Positions 33,198 to 41,876 of a stretch of 56,093 nt of DNA are shown piece after piece. The DNA comes from Chryseobacterium gleum. Lineage in GTDB: Bacteria > Bacteroidota > Bacteroidia > Flavobacteriales > Schleiferiaceae. The notes beneath the pieces are model-generated. The model saw only the letters and a program-made list of their open reading frames with translations, did no database searches and had not been told where the DNA came from. The stretch is from NCBI GenBank assembly GCA_945883565.1, contig CAMCXO010000017.1, forward strand, positions 1-56,093. Direction: 5' to 3'. Numbering within the stretch: position 1 is the first letter of the stretch; every line of letters starts with the position of its first letter. The position numbers were made by a program, and so were the translations under genes.

Positions 33198-35203
33198 TAT
33201 GAAGATACCACCCAATTCAGCCTCTGTTTCAAACGTCGCTTTCTATCCAGGTAGTTTTTTACAATTTGTAATTGATCTTCTTCAAGGCTTTCGGTTTCTA
33301 AAGAAATTTGGGTGTCTTGAAATAAGAGATCGAGCTTTTCGAGCATAAGCCTCAAAATAAAGTCTTTACAGACCTCATATAACTGTAAGTCAGGATCTCT
33401 AACATAAACTTCTCTGCGCCCCCAATCGCTTAGTTTATATCGATTGAACAGCATTCCTGCCAAAAGTTCATCCAATCCTTTCGGCTCGTCGTTTTGGTTT
33501 TGAAGTTGAATAAAGTCATCGGCTGTAAGAATGTCTTTCCCTTTTAACCAAGCATCTTCAATAAGGCGTAAAATGGCTTTGTATTCCGGTGAACGAAATT
33601 CCAATCCATTTGCAATCATTTCTTCAAGAAGATATTGTGTTACAGTGACCGTTTGGGGTACAGCAGATTGAACACCATCTTCTTCTTGTTCAAAAACCAC
33701 TTCTATTTTTTTGTAACCGTGCTGCAGCATCAATTCGAGTATGGCTTTTTCAACCGGATGCTTATCATCAACAGCTAGAAGATCGGAATGCGTTTCATTT
33801 GGCGATGGTGACGAATTTATAGAAGTTGATTCACCACCAATTGTTGTTATTTGGCCTGCTCGTCTGGCTTCACGTTCCTTATCGAGATTTAATCGTTGAG
33901 TGGCTTTATAAAGCTCATTTTGTAATAAGTGTATTTCCATTCCCGTTTCACGGGCTGCCAACTGCAAATAGAGCGATTGGGTTACATCATTTGGAATAAG
34001 GGCAATGGAGTTTATAAGTTCTCCGATTAGTTTTGAAAAAACTATCGGATCGCCTTTTGAATCTTCTTTAAGTAAATCGCAACGAAAACGTATAAAATCG
34101 CGTTCATTTTCTGCTAAAAATAATTCAACACCATGTTTGCCATGTGCCTTAGCAAAGCTGTCGGGGTCATGTTTATCTGGGAGAAGGGCAATTTTAACGG
34201 CTATGCCTTCTTGCAACACTAAATCGATTCCTCTTAAACTTGCTCGAATACCAGCTGGATCGCCGTCGAACAAAAAGGTGATATTTGAAGTAAGCCGTTT
34301 TATAAGTCTAATTTGGTCAGTTGTAAGCGCAGTTCCCGAAGTAGAAACAGTGTTCTCAATTCCGGCCTGATGCATTGACATCACATCGGTATAACCCTCA
34401 ACCACATAACATTTATCGGTTTGAACGATGTATTTTCTGGCTTGAAAAAGGCCATAAAGCAATTTTCCTTTGTGGTAAATTTCGGTTTCAGGAGAGTTTA
34501 CATATTTGGGCGCTTTTAAGTTACTTTCTAGGATTCGACCTCCAAAACCCACGATTCTGCCTGTAAGGCTGTGAATTGGAAAGATCACGCGTCCTCTAAA
34601 CAAATCCACCAAACCTTTACCTTGTCTTTCTTGAATCAATCCAGCCTTGAGCAAAATGTCGTCTGCGTAACCTTTTTTCCGGGCTGTTTGAATAAATCCG
34701 TCAATTTCCGGAAAACTATATCCCAAGTCGAATTTGCGTATTGTTTCAGGTTCAAATCCCCTTTCCTGGAAGTAGCTTAGACCTATAGCGCGGCCTTTTT
34801 CTGTGTGCCAGAGGTTGTTTTTAAAGTATTCTTTAGCAAAATCTTGAATAAGAAACAACTGCTCACGCAATTGAGTCGCCATTTGTGCCTCTTCATTAGG
34901 GCTTTCGTCTTCTTCTATGTCAATTCCGTAGCGTTTGGCCAAATACCGAAGGGCTTCGGGATAGGTCATTTGCTCGTATTCCATTAAGAAGGTAACGGCG
35001 GTACCGCCTTTTCCGGAACTAAAATCTTTGAAAATTTGCTTTGAGGGCACCACGTAAAACGATGGCGTTTTTTCTTGCGTAAAAGGACTCAGGCCTCTTA
35101 GATTAGAACCGGCACGTTTAAGTTGAACGAAATCGCCAATAATCTCTTCGATGCGAACTGTATCGAATATTTTAGAAATACTTGAGGTTGAAATTCGGGC
35201 CAT
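33197..35203 (-). CDS. dnaG: DNA primase DnaG with degenerate zinc motif
   Basis: The 668-residue product has the CHC2-type N-terminal domain (residues ~5-95). The four zinc ligands of the family are absent: GLSPFTQEKTPSF replaces GLCPFHxEKTPSF, and FKDFSSGKGG replaces the CxxC half. This variant is, to my knowledge, usual in Bacteroidota. The catalytic core contains VIFPIHSLTGRIVGFGGR and TOPRIM YVVEGYTDVMSMHQAG and FLFDGDPAG. The C-terminal helicase-binding part (~450-668) is less conserved. It makes RNA primers for replication. It is the last gene of a minus-strand operon, 14 bp after the polyprenyl synthetase. Confidence 0.97.
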   Translation of the reverse strand: MARISTSSISKIFDTVRIEEIIGDFVQLKRAGSNLRGLSPFTQEKTPSFYVVPSKQIFKDFSSGKGGTAVTFLMEYEQMTYPEALRYLAKRYGIDIEEDESPNEEAQMATQLREQLFLIQDFAKEYFKNNLWHTEKGRAIGLSYFQERGFEPETIRKFDLGYSFPEIDGFIQTARKKGYADDILLKAGLIQERQGKGLVDLFRGRVIFPIHSLTGRIVGFGGRILESNLKAPKYVNSPETEIYHKGKLLYGLFQARKYIVQTDKCYVVEGYTDVMSMHQAGIENTVSTSGTALTTDQIRLIKRLTSNITFLFDGDPAGIRASLRGIDLVLQEGIAVKIALLPDKHDPDSFAKAHGKHGVELFLAENERDFIRFRCDLLKEDSKGDPIVFSKLIGELINSIALIPNDVTQSLYLQLAARETGMEIHLLQNELYKATQRLNLDKEREARRAGQITTIGGESTSINSSPSPNETHSDLLAVDDKHPVEKAILELMLQHGYKKIEVVFEQEEDGVQSAVPQTVTVTQYLLEEMIANGLEFRSPEYKAILRLIEDAWLKGKDILTADDFIQLQNQNDEPKGLDELLAGMLFNRYKLSDWGRREVYVRDPDLQLYEVCKDFILRLMLEKLDLLFQDTQISLETESLEEDQLQIVKNYLDRKRRLKQRLNWVVSS

Positions 35204-35217
35204 ACCTCAATATACAG

Positions 35218-36192
35218 TTATTTTTTGCGTTCTATCACATAATCTACTAAAAGGCGTAAACTGTTTAGAGTTTCAGAACTCGGGAACTTTTCGAGCATTT
35301 GGAGTGCTTGGTTCTTGAAGTCCATCATAATCTTTTCTGAATAGGCGATTCCTCCACTGTGGTTCACATAGTTTACTACCTCGGCAACCCTTTTTGGATC
35401 GTTGTGATGGCGCTTAATGGTTTGAATGATGCGTCTTTTATCCGAATTGCCGGCTTGTTGTAAAGCATAAATGAGTGGTAGTGTCATTTTTTGTTCTTTT
35501 ATGTCTATGCCACTAGGTTTGCCAGTTCTATTTACCGCCTGATAATCGAATAAATCATCTTTAATTTGAAAGGCCATTCCCAATTTGGTGCCAAATGTTT
35601 TCATATACATCACTTCTTCAGTAGTTGCTCCACAAGAGGAGGCACCAACTGCACAACAAGCAGCAATTAAAGAGGCGGTTTTACGTCGGATGATTTCGTA
35701 ATAAACCTGCTCGTCAATATCTAGCCTTCTGGCCTTTTCTATTTGAAGGAGTTCTCCCTCACTCATTTCTCGAACGACATCGCTCACCAATTGCAAGATG
35801 TGGTACTCGCCATGATCTACAACCAAAAGTTGCCCTTTTGCCAGCAAATAATCGCCTACCAATACAGCTATTTTGTTTTTCCAAAGGGCATTTAGACTGA
35901 AAAAGCCCCTTCTTAGATTGGCGTCGTCAACCACATCATCGTGTACCAATGTGGCAGTATGAATCATTTCAAGAAAGGCCGCACCTCTGTAGCTGGTATC
36001 TCCAATTTGTCCATACAGTTTTGCGGAAAGAAACACTAAAATTGGCCGCAACTGTTTCCCTTTTCTGCGAACCAAATAATGGGTAATGTGGTCGAGTAAA
36101 GGCACATGGCTCGATAGCGATTTCCGGAATGTTTTTTCAAATTCCGACATTTCAGCCTTAATAGGCAATTTGATTTTATCGATGGTATCCAA
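35218..36192 (-). CDS. polyprenyl (all-trans) diphosphate synthase
   Basis: The 324-residue trans-isoprenyl synthase has the first aspartate-rich motif LVHDDVVDDANLRRG (D85, D86, then D89/D90) and the second KDDLFDYQ, with GKQLRP for IPP binding. It condenses IPP onto allylic diphosphates, probably making the octaprenyl- or heptaprenyl-diphosphate side chain of menaquinone. The chain length is not decidable by eye. It sits between the pRiA4b-like gene and dnaG in one operon. Confidence 0.95.
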   Translation of the reverse strand: MDTIDKIKLPIKAEMSEFEKTFRKSLSSHVPLLDHITHYLVRRKGKQLRPILVFLSAKLYGQIGDTSYRGAAFLEMIHTATLVHDDVVDDANLRRGFFSLNALWKNKIAVLVGDYLLAKGQLLVVDHGEYHILQLVSDVVREMSEGELLQIEKARRLDIDEQVYYEIIRRKTASLIAACCAVGASSCGATTEEVMYMKTFGTKLGMAFQIKDDLFDYQAVNRTGKPSGIDIKEQKMTLPLIYALQQAGNSDKRRIIQTIKRHHNDPKRVAEVVNYVNHSGGIAYSEKIMMDFKNQALQMLEKFPSSETLNSLRLLVDYVIERKK

Positions 36193-36270
36193 CGTGCGTC
36201 TAAGGTAATTCTAGCGCATTAATTCTAGGGGCCAAAATGAGGAAGAAGTGAGACCATTTGTGGCTTCAAT

Positions 36271-36777
36271 TTAAGCACGTTCTTCTGGGTCAAAGTCTTC
36301 ACCAAAGCCTTCATCCAAGTCATCAGAGTTCCACATTGAATCGTCGAAATCTTCTTCATCTAGTTCGAAATCATTGCTTTCTGTTGATCCCGCCTCGGGC
36401 ATCTCGCCATATCTGAAGGTGATTTTCGACTTAATTTCTTCAACATCCTCTATTTTTAACACTTCCAAGTAAAAAGTGTTCATTGCCATAAAGTCATATA
36501 CCCATAGGGCCCGGGCGTTTTTTTTACTTAGTAAAAAATGAATCTGTGAAGAGGCCATATGGACTCCATCACCCATATCTTCAAGTGGTATTTCTTCGAG
36601 TTGTTGCCATTCATCATCTGAACGGTAGAAAGAGGCCATTTCTCCAGGGCTCAATTCAAAGGCTTTTATAAGCCAATGGTGTAAATCTAGCAAAGTGGCT
36701 TCCTTTGAAATGTAAACATCTCTAAATACGTCTTTGGGGCTATCGAATATGGCTCGAATGGTAAAAGCGGTTGGCAT
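36271..36777 (-). CDS. plasmid pRiA4b ORF-3-like protein
   Basis: The 168-residue product matches the PF07929-type fold (FTIRAIFDSPKDVFRDVYIS, LLDLHHWLIKAFELSPGEMASFY, WVYDFMAMNTFYLEV) and ends in a long acidic tail (FDDSMWNSDDLDEGFGEDF). Databases sometimes call the family IS1096 TnpR-like, but nothing here suggests a mobile element. It starts 3 bp after the cca gene ends and is a conserved chromosomal operon member of unknown function. Confidence 0.82.
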   Translation of the reverse strand: MPTAFTIRAIFDSPKDVFRDVYISKEATLLDLHHWLIKAFELSPGEMASFYRSDDEWQQLEEIPLEDMGDGVHMASSQIHFLLSKKNARALWVYDFMAMNTFYLEVLKIEDVEEIKSKITFRYGEMPEAGSTESNDFELDEEDFDDSMWNSDDLDEGFGEDFDPEERA

Positions 36778-36780
36778 AGT

Positions 36781-38211
36781 TTATAAAGGTTTTAGGCCCA
36801 TTTCATGGGCTTTTTTTATTAAAAAGGAGTGTGCTGCTTCAAGGTTATTGGCTATTTCTCCTTCAAGAATGGCCTCTCTAATGGCAGTTTTTAAAATTCC
36901 GATTTCCTTTCCGGGTCCTAATCCGAAAAGACGCATAATATATTCACCGTCAATGGGCGGTTGCCAATTGCGAAGCTTGTCTAAGGCTTCGACTTCTACA
37001 AGTTTTTCGCGAACCAGCTCAAAGTTCTTTAGGTACCGTGTTTTTCGTTTTGGATTTTTGGTTGTGATGTCGCATTCACAAAGTAACATTAAGTCGTCGA
37101 TGTCGTCTCCAGCCTCAAAAAGTAAACGTCTTACTGCCGAATCGGTTACGATTTCTTGTGAAAGTACCACTGGCCTGGATGACAGCTGAACCAATTTCTG
37201 AACAAACCTTAAAGGCTCACCATTATTTAAACGTAAGCGATGAAAAATTTTGCTTAACATTTTACCGCCAACATATTCGTGATTGTGAAAGGTCCAGCCT
37301 AATTTAGGGTCAAATCGTTTCACTATAGGTTTGCCAATGTCGTGCAAAAGTGCAGCCCACCTCAGCCAAACGTTTGAACTTCTTTTAGCAACATTATCAA
37401 CGACTTCTAACGTGTGGTAAAAGTTATCCTTATGCAATTGGCCTTCCATCTCATCGACGCCTTGCAAAGCAACCAATTCTGGGAAGAACTGATGAAGAAG
37501 TTGGTTTTCAAATAGGAGCCCTAGCCCAATGGAGGGCTTGTTGCTATTCATAATTTTTTGAAATTCTTCAATAATTCGCTCTGCACTAATTATTTCCAAT
37601 CTATGCGCGTTTCGCGATAATGCCTGTTTGGTTTCGGTCTCTAAATGAAATTCAAGTTGACATGCAAAACGAACTGCACGTAGCATGCGCAATGGATCAT
37701 CTGAAAATGTTTTATCAGGACTTAATGGCGTTCGAATGATGCGATTTTCCAAATCCCCAATTCCATTAAAAGGATCAATTAGTTGCCCGTAATTTTGAGG
37801 ATTTAGACTTATGGCTAAGGCGTTTATTGTAAAGTCGCGTCGTTTTTGGTCATCGTCGAGGCTACCATCTTCTACAACTGGTTTGCGAGAACTTCTATCG
37901 TAGGACTCTTTTCTAGCACCAACAAACTCTAATTCCATGCCTTGATAATGAAGCATGGCGGTTCCAAAATTCTTAAAGAAATGGACTTGAGAGTTTGTAC
38001 CAAGTTTCGAAGATAACTTCTTAGCCAATTCGATACCACTGCCAAGAGTAACAAAATCGATATCGCTTGGCATTTCTCGCTTAAGAAGACAATCTCGAAC
38101 ATAGCCTCCAACAACATAAACTTCTTGTTGGAGCTCTTGGCCAGCTTGAGTTATTTTCGAGAAAATGGGCGCACGAACAAATTCTATGGCCTGAATTCTG
38201 TATAAGCTCAA
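36781..38211 (-). CDS. CCA tRNA nucleotidyltransferase / poly(A) polymerase family with HD domain
   Basis: The 476-residue product has the nucleotidyltransferase head VVGGYVRDCLL and catalytic D50/D52 in PSDIDFVT, the RRDFTINALA motif and RMLRAVRFACQLEF. A C-terminal HD phosphohydrolase domain (WAALLHDIGKP, HEYVGGKML) follows. It adds or repairs the 3' CCA of tRNA. Some Bacteroidota enzymes of this build act only as the CCA or A-adding half, but no second copy is in the window. It overlaps the upstream two-TM gene by 4 bp. Confidence 0.93.
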   Translation of the reverse strand: MSLYRIQAIEFVRAPIFSKITQAGQELQQEVYVVGGYVRDCLLKREMPSDIDFVTLGSGIELAKKLSSKLGTNSQVHFFKNFGTAMLHYQGMELEFVGARKESYDRSSRKPVVEDGSLDDDQKRRDFTINALAISLNPQNYGQLIDPFNGIGDLENRIIRTPLSPDKTFSDDPLRMLRAVRFACQLEFHLETETKQALSRNAHRLEIISAERIIEEFQKIMNSNKPSIGLGLLFENQLLHQFFPELVALQGVDEMEGQLHKDNFYHTLEVVDNVAKRSSNVWLRWAALLHDIGKPIVKRFDPKLGWTFHNHEYVGGKMLSKIFHRLRLNNGEPLRFVQKLVQLSSRPVVLSQEIVTDSAVRRLLFEAGDDIDDLMLLCECDITTKNPKRKTRYLKNFELVREKLVEVEALDKLRNWQPPIDGEYIMRLFGLGPGKEIGILKTAIREAILEGEIANNLEAAHSFLIKKAHEMGLKPL

Positions 38212-38555
38212 AACTTGGTGAAATTTGAAGGGCCTTTCATCATTAAGCCCAATATAATAATAAGGCTAAATGCAAAATAGATTGCGAAATGAATATTTCG
38301 AATTCGGTTTTTGATAACATTGAGTTCGTGTCCTTCATCTTCTCGGCTAACACCGTAGAAAAAAGGAAATAATAAAATGGCCTGACTTCTTCTTTCAGCA
38401 ATTTCTTTAGGCAGCTTAGTGCTTAGAAACTTCCATTGGCTCGCTTGTTTTTCATGCGCTTTCAAATTCAAATACATAAATTGAAGTACCAACTTTCGCC
38501 AATAGGCAATTAATATAACGGCAAAAAGCACCGAAGCAAGGGCTGCCAAAAACAT
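38208..38555 (-). CDS. two-TM membrane protein, first gene of the cca operon
   Basis: The 115-residue product has TM1 at residues ~3-18 (LAALASVLFAVILIAYW) and TM2 at ~88-106 (IHFAIYFAFSLIIILGLMM). A basic cytosolic region (KAHEKQASQWKFLSTKL) lies between them. The function is unknown. Its stop overlaps the cca start as ATGA, so it is coupled to that gene. Confidence 0.7.
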   Translation of the reverse strand: MFLAALASVLFAVILIAYWRKLVLQFMYLNLKAHEKQASQWKFLSTKLPKEIAERRSQAILLFPFFYGVSREDEGHELNVIKNRIRNIHFAIYFAFSLIIILGLMMKGPSNFTKF

Positions 38556-38573
38556 TTTCCTTCTTTAGGGCCG

Positions 38574-38581
38574 CAAATTTA
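38574..38581 (-). promoter_or_regulatory. candidate -7 box of the cca-dnaG operon
   Basis: Minus-strand TAAATTTG fits TAnnTTTG exactly and lies 18 bp before ATG 38555. I see no clear -33 TTG. Confidence 0.4.
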
Positions 38582-38726
38582 AACGAATGCTTAGTTAATT
38601 GCACCTTATTGTTTTGAGCCACCAAGGAACAATAAAAAGCTTCTTTTGTTAAAATGAAGATAATTAGCCACAGTTAAATGCAAGCTTTGTTCTAATTTCG
38701 TTTACTTGCTTAAAATCAAATCTTAC

Positions 38727-40817
38727 ATGCGTGTTTTGTACCGCTACCTATGGGTAGCAATTGTTGTTTTGTCGGCAGTGATCGCCGGGTTTTACTGGCC
38801 ATTTCCTATTCAGGAGAAAAATAAGGTTTTATTAAATCTTGTTTACGAAATTTTGAACACTAATCACTTCCGTCCGAGAGACGTTAATGACGATTTTTCA
38901 AAAGTGGTTTTCAATGAATACATTAGTGATCTTGACAATGGGAAACGCTTTTTTACGCAAAGAGATATTCAACGTTTGAAGGAATATGAAAGCCGCATAG
39001 ACGACGAGCTGAAAACAGGACATCCAGAGCTTTTCAATTTAAGTCAGGAGATTTTAAGTCAAAGAATTAGTCAGGCTTATGGTTTCGTTGAAGAAATTCT
39101 CGACAAACCCTTTGATTTCACAGTAAGCGAAAATTTTGAAAGTGATGGTGAAAAACGCCAGTTTGCAGTTAATGATGACGAATTGAAGGAGGTTTGGCGG
39201 CAATATTTGAAAAGTCGGGTTTTGGCAAGGGTTTACGACCGTTTGGAAGAGCAGAATCGAAGCGAAACCGATAGCCTCCCAAAATCAGAATCTCAGCCTT
39301 TTGATGTAATTGAAGCTGATGCCCGCAAGCGGGAACTAGAAGCACATAAAGAATGGTTCGATGAGCTAAAAGATATGCGTTCTGAAGATTGGATGGGCTT
39401 GTATATGAATGCAATAACAGGATATTATGACCCCCATACCGAATATTTCCCTCCACAACGGAATGAAGAGTTTGAAATTGAAATGAGTGGGCAGTTTGAG
39501 GGAATCGGCGCCCAACTTTTGCAAAAAGGAGAGTTTATAACCATCGATAAAATTATTTCAGGCAGTGCATCGTGGCGACAAGGCGAATTAGAAGCGGGAG
39601 ATGTTATTCTGCAGGTTGGACAACAAGAGCAAGAACCAATTGATGTTGTGGGTATGTCGATTCGAAAAGCTGTTAAGCTTATTAGGGGCAAGAAAGGCAC
39701 CGAAGTGCGGTTAACTGTTAGGAAGTTAGACGGAAGTAAAAAGGTTATACCAATCATAAGAGATGTGGTAGAATTGGAGGCAACTTTTGTGAAATCTGCT
39801 ATAATCGAGAATGAAGAAGGTAAAATAGCCTACATCAAATTACCTAAGTTTTACGTTGATTTCTACAAGAATTCAAATCGAAATTGTGCCGAAGACATGA
39901 AGCAAGAGCTTATCAAAATAAGCAAAGAAAATGTTAGTGGACTCATTTTAGATCTTAGAAATAATGGAGGGGGATCTTTAGAAGCAGTTGTGGATATTGT
40001 TGGTTTATTTATACCTCAAGGCCCTGTAGTTCAGGTTAAAGCCAGTAACAAAAGCGCTAAAGTTTTGGCTGATTCTGATGGAAAAGTATATTATGATGGA
40101 CCCTTAGTTGTTATGGTAAATGAATTTAGTGCAAGTGCAAGCGAAATTTTAGCGGCAGCAATTCAAGACTATGGCCGCGGGATAGTGGTAGGCAGTTCGG
40201 CAACTTTTGGTAAAGGCACGGTTCAAAATATATACGATCTTGATAGAGCAACATATCAAAGCGACATCAAGCCTTTAGGTGCTCTCAAATTGACCATTCA
40301 AAAATACTATCGTATAAATGGTGGGACAACTCAGTTAAAAGGGGTGGTTTCTGATTTAATACTACCCGATGCATACATGTTGGTTGATAATGGAGAAAAG
40401 GATCAACGTCACCCATTAGAATACGATGAAATTTCTCCGGCCAATTATAAATTAGAGGACAAATGGCAGAAAAAATATAAAAAGGCAATAAGCATAATAC
40501 ATACAAGGATAAAACATGAAGCTATCTTCGACTCTATTTCACTTCATGCTGAATTTATGCGCGAATTGAAAGAAGGAAGTATAGTGCCTTTAAAATTAGA
40601 GGATTACAGCGATTGGCAAAATGCCAGACTGGCGAAGTCAAAAGCGTTCAGACGACTGTATAAATTGGATAGCCCTTTTAAATTGACTATTCCAACCGAT
40701 GATGTCATTTCTCTTAAAGATGAAACCGAAAAATTAAAGGAGCGCGAAAAGTGGAATGAATCGCTTGGTAAAGATTTGTATTTGTATTGGGCTAAGGAAC
40801 TCTTTACTTCGATGTGA
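38727..40817 (+). CDS. tail-specific (C-terminal processing) protease, S41 family
   Basis: I prefer ATG 38727, 696 residues, over TTG 38706. An N-terminal TM/signal anchor (WVAIVVLSAVIAGFYWPF) leads into the TSP N-terminal helical domain and a PDZ domain (~240-330; IDKIISGSASWRQGELEAGD). The S41 core follows, with catalytic Ser in EFSASASEIL and Lys in FGKGTVQ, and then the C-terminal DUF3340-like domain. Prc-type proteases trim periplasmic proteins and lipoproteins. The stop overlaps the downstream permease start as ATGTGATGA, indicating coupled expression. Confidence 0.95.
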   Translation: MRVLYRYLWVAIVVLSAVIAGFYWPFPIQEKNKVLLNLVYEILNTNHFRPRDVNDDFSKVVFNEYISDLDNGKRFFTQRDIQRLKEYESRIDDELKTGHPELFNLSQEILSQRISQAYGFVEEILDKPFDFTVSENFESDGEKRQFAVNDDELKEVWRQYLKSRVLARVYDRLEEQNRSETDSLPKSESQPFDVIEADARKRELEAHKEWFDELKDMRSEDWMGLYMNAITGYYDPHTEYFPPQRNEEFEIEMSGQFEGIGAQLLQKGEFITIDKIISGSASWRQGELEAGDVILQVGQQEQEPIDVVGMSIRKAVKLIRGKKGTEVRLTVRKLDGSKKVIPIIRDVVELEATFVKSAIIENEEGKIAYIKLPKFYVDFYKNSNRNCAEDMKQELIKISKENVSGLILDLRNNGGGSLEAVVDIVGLFIPQGPVVQVKASNKSAKVLADSDGKVYYDGPLVVMVNEFSASASEILAAAIQDYGRGIVVGSSATFGKGTVQNIYDLDRATYQSDIKPLGALKLTIQKYYRINGGTTQLKGVVSDLILPDAYMLVDNGEKDQRHPLEYDEISPANYKLEDKWQKKYKKAISIIHTRIKHEAIFDSISLHAEFMRELKEGSIVPLKLEDYSDWQNARLAKSKAFRRLYKLDSPFKLTIPTDDVISLKDETEKLKEREKWNESLGKDLYLYWAKELFTSM

Positions 40818-41869
40818 TGAAGCGGATTTTAGCTGGCTTATGGCTGGATTGGACTTCTCGCTTTGGAATGATTTTCTTAATACTAGCTGTTTTATTGTCG
40901 GTTTTTGCATATCCTTTAAGTACTGTAAAGCAGCCTTTCGCTAATGAAGTATTAGCTCCTTTGGCTTTGGTAGAGCCGGGCACTAAAGTGTTGATTTTAC
41001 ATTTTGAAAAAAAAGAAGAAATAGAGGTGAACTCGATTTTTAGAGGCTATTCTTTATTTAATCAGAGTATACCGGTCTCTTCTTGTATTAATAGTGCTAA
41101 AGAAATAAGATACTTGCCATTTGGTCTTGAGGATAAGGGAGAAAACTGGAAGCAGATATCTAAACCAGTAGAATTTCAGCTCGAAAACAGGGTGTTTTAC
41201 CTCGGAAGTGATCGCTTTGGAAGAGATTTATACAGCCGACTCCTTATTGGTAGCAGAATTAGCTTGGCTGCTGGCCTTATAGCCGTGGTTATTTCTTTGC
41301 TTATAGGAGTGCCATTAGGTGCTTTAGCCGGTTATTATGGCGGCTGGATTGACAGAATTGTAAGTTGGTTTTTTCAAGTGGTATGGAGTATTCCTACCCT
41401 GTTGTTGGTTATTGCTCTTACTTTGGCCTTGGGCAAAGGCTTTTGGCAAGTGTTTGTAGCTATCGGTCTAACAATGTGGGTAGAAGTGGCCCGTGTAGTA
41501 AGAGGTGAAGTATTAAATCAAAGCGTGCGAGAATATGTTACAGCGGCTAGAATTATGGGCTTTAGACATTTTTATGTCCTTAATAAACATGTTTTACCCA
41601 ATTCATTAGCCCCATTGTTAATTATTTCTTCAGCCAATTTTGCTTCAGCTATTTTGGTCGAAAGTGGGTTATCATTTCTCGGCCTTGGGGCACAACCTCC
41701 AATACCCTCTTGGGGTAATATTATTAAAGATCATTATGTTTATATTATTATGGGCAAACCACACTTGGCCATTGTTCCTGGCGTACTCATAGTTTTGTTG
41801 GTATTGAGCTTTATGACAATTGGCAATAAGCTTAGAGATTTACTTGATACCAGGGCATTACTGAATTGA
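40814..41869 (+). CDS. OppC/DppC-type ABC permease, orphan
   Basis: The 351-residue inner-membrane protein has the family hallmark LGSDRFGRDLYSRLLIGSRI before TM2. The BPD_transp_1 core (GAARxMG-like TAARIMGFRHFYVLNKHVLP) contains the EAA loop. The region between TM1 and the core (residues ~40-125) is about 70 residues longer than in typical OppC. No OppB, ATPase or binding protein lies nearby. It is translationally coupled to the tail-specific protease. Its transport partners and substrate are unknown. Confidence 0.9.
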   Translation: MMKRILAGLWLDWTSRFGMIFLILAVLLSVFAYPLSTVKQPFANEVLAPLALVEPGTKVLILHFEKKEEIEVNSIFRGYSLFNQSIPVSSCINSAKEIRYLPFGLEDKGENWKQISKPVEFQLENRVFYLGSDRFGRDLYSRLLIGSRISLAAGLIAVVISLLIGVPLGALAGYYGGWIDRIVSWFFQVVWSIPTLLLVIALTLALGKGFWQVFVAIGLTMWVEVARVVRGEVLNQSVREYVTAARIMGFRHFYVLNKHVLPNSLAPLLIISSANFASAILVESGLSFLGLGAQPPIPSWGNIIKDHYVYIIMGKPHLAIVPGVLIVLLVLSFMTIGNKLRDLLDTRALLN

Positions 41870-41876
41870 TGAAGAG

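Noticed and set aside
36271-36777. transposase accessory gene (IS1096 TnpR-like) marking an insertion element
   Set aside because: The pRiA4b ORF-3 family name is historical; the gene is embedded in a housekeeping operon with no inverted repeats or transposase.
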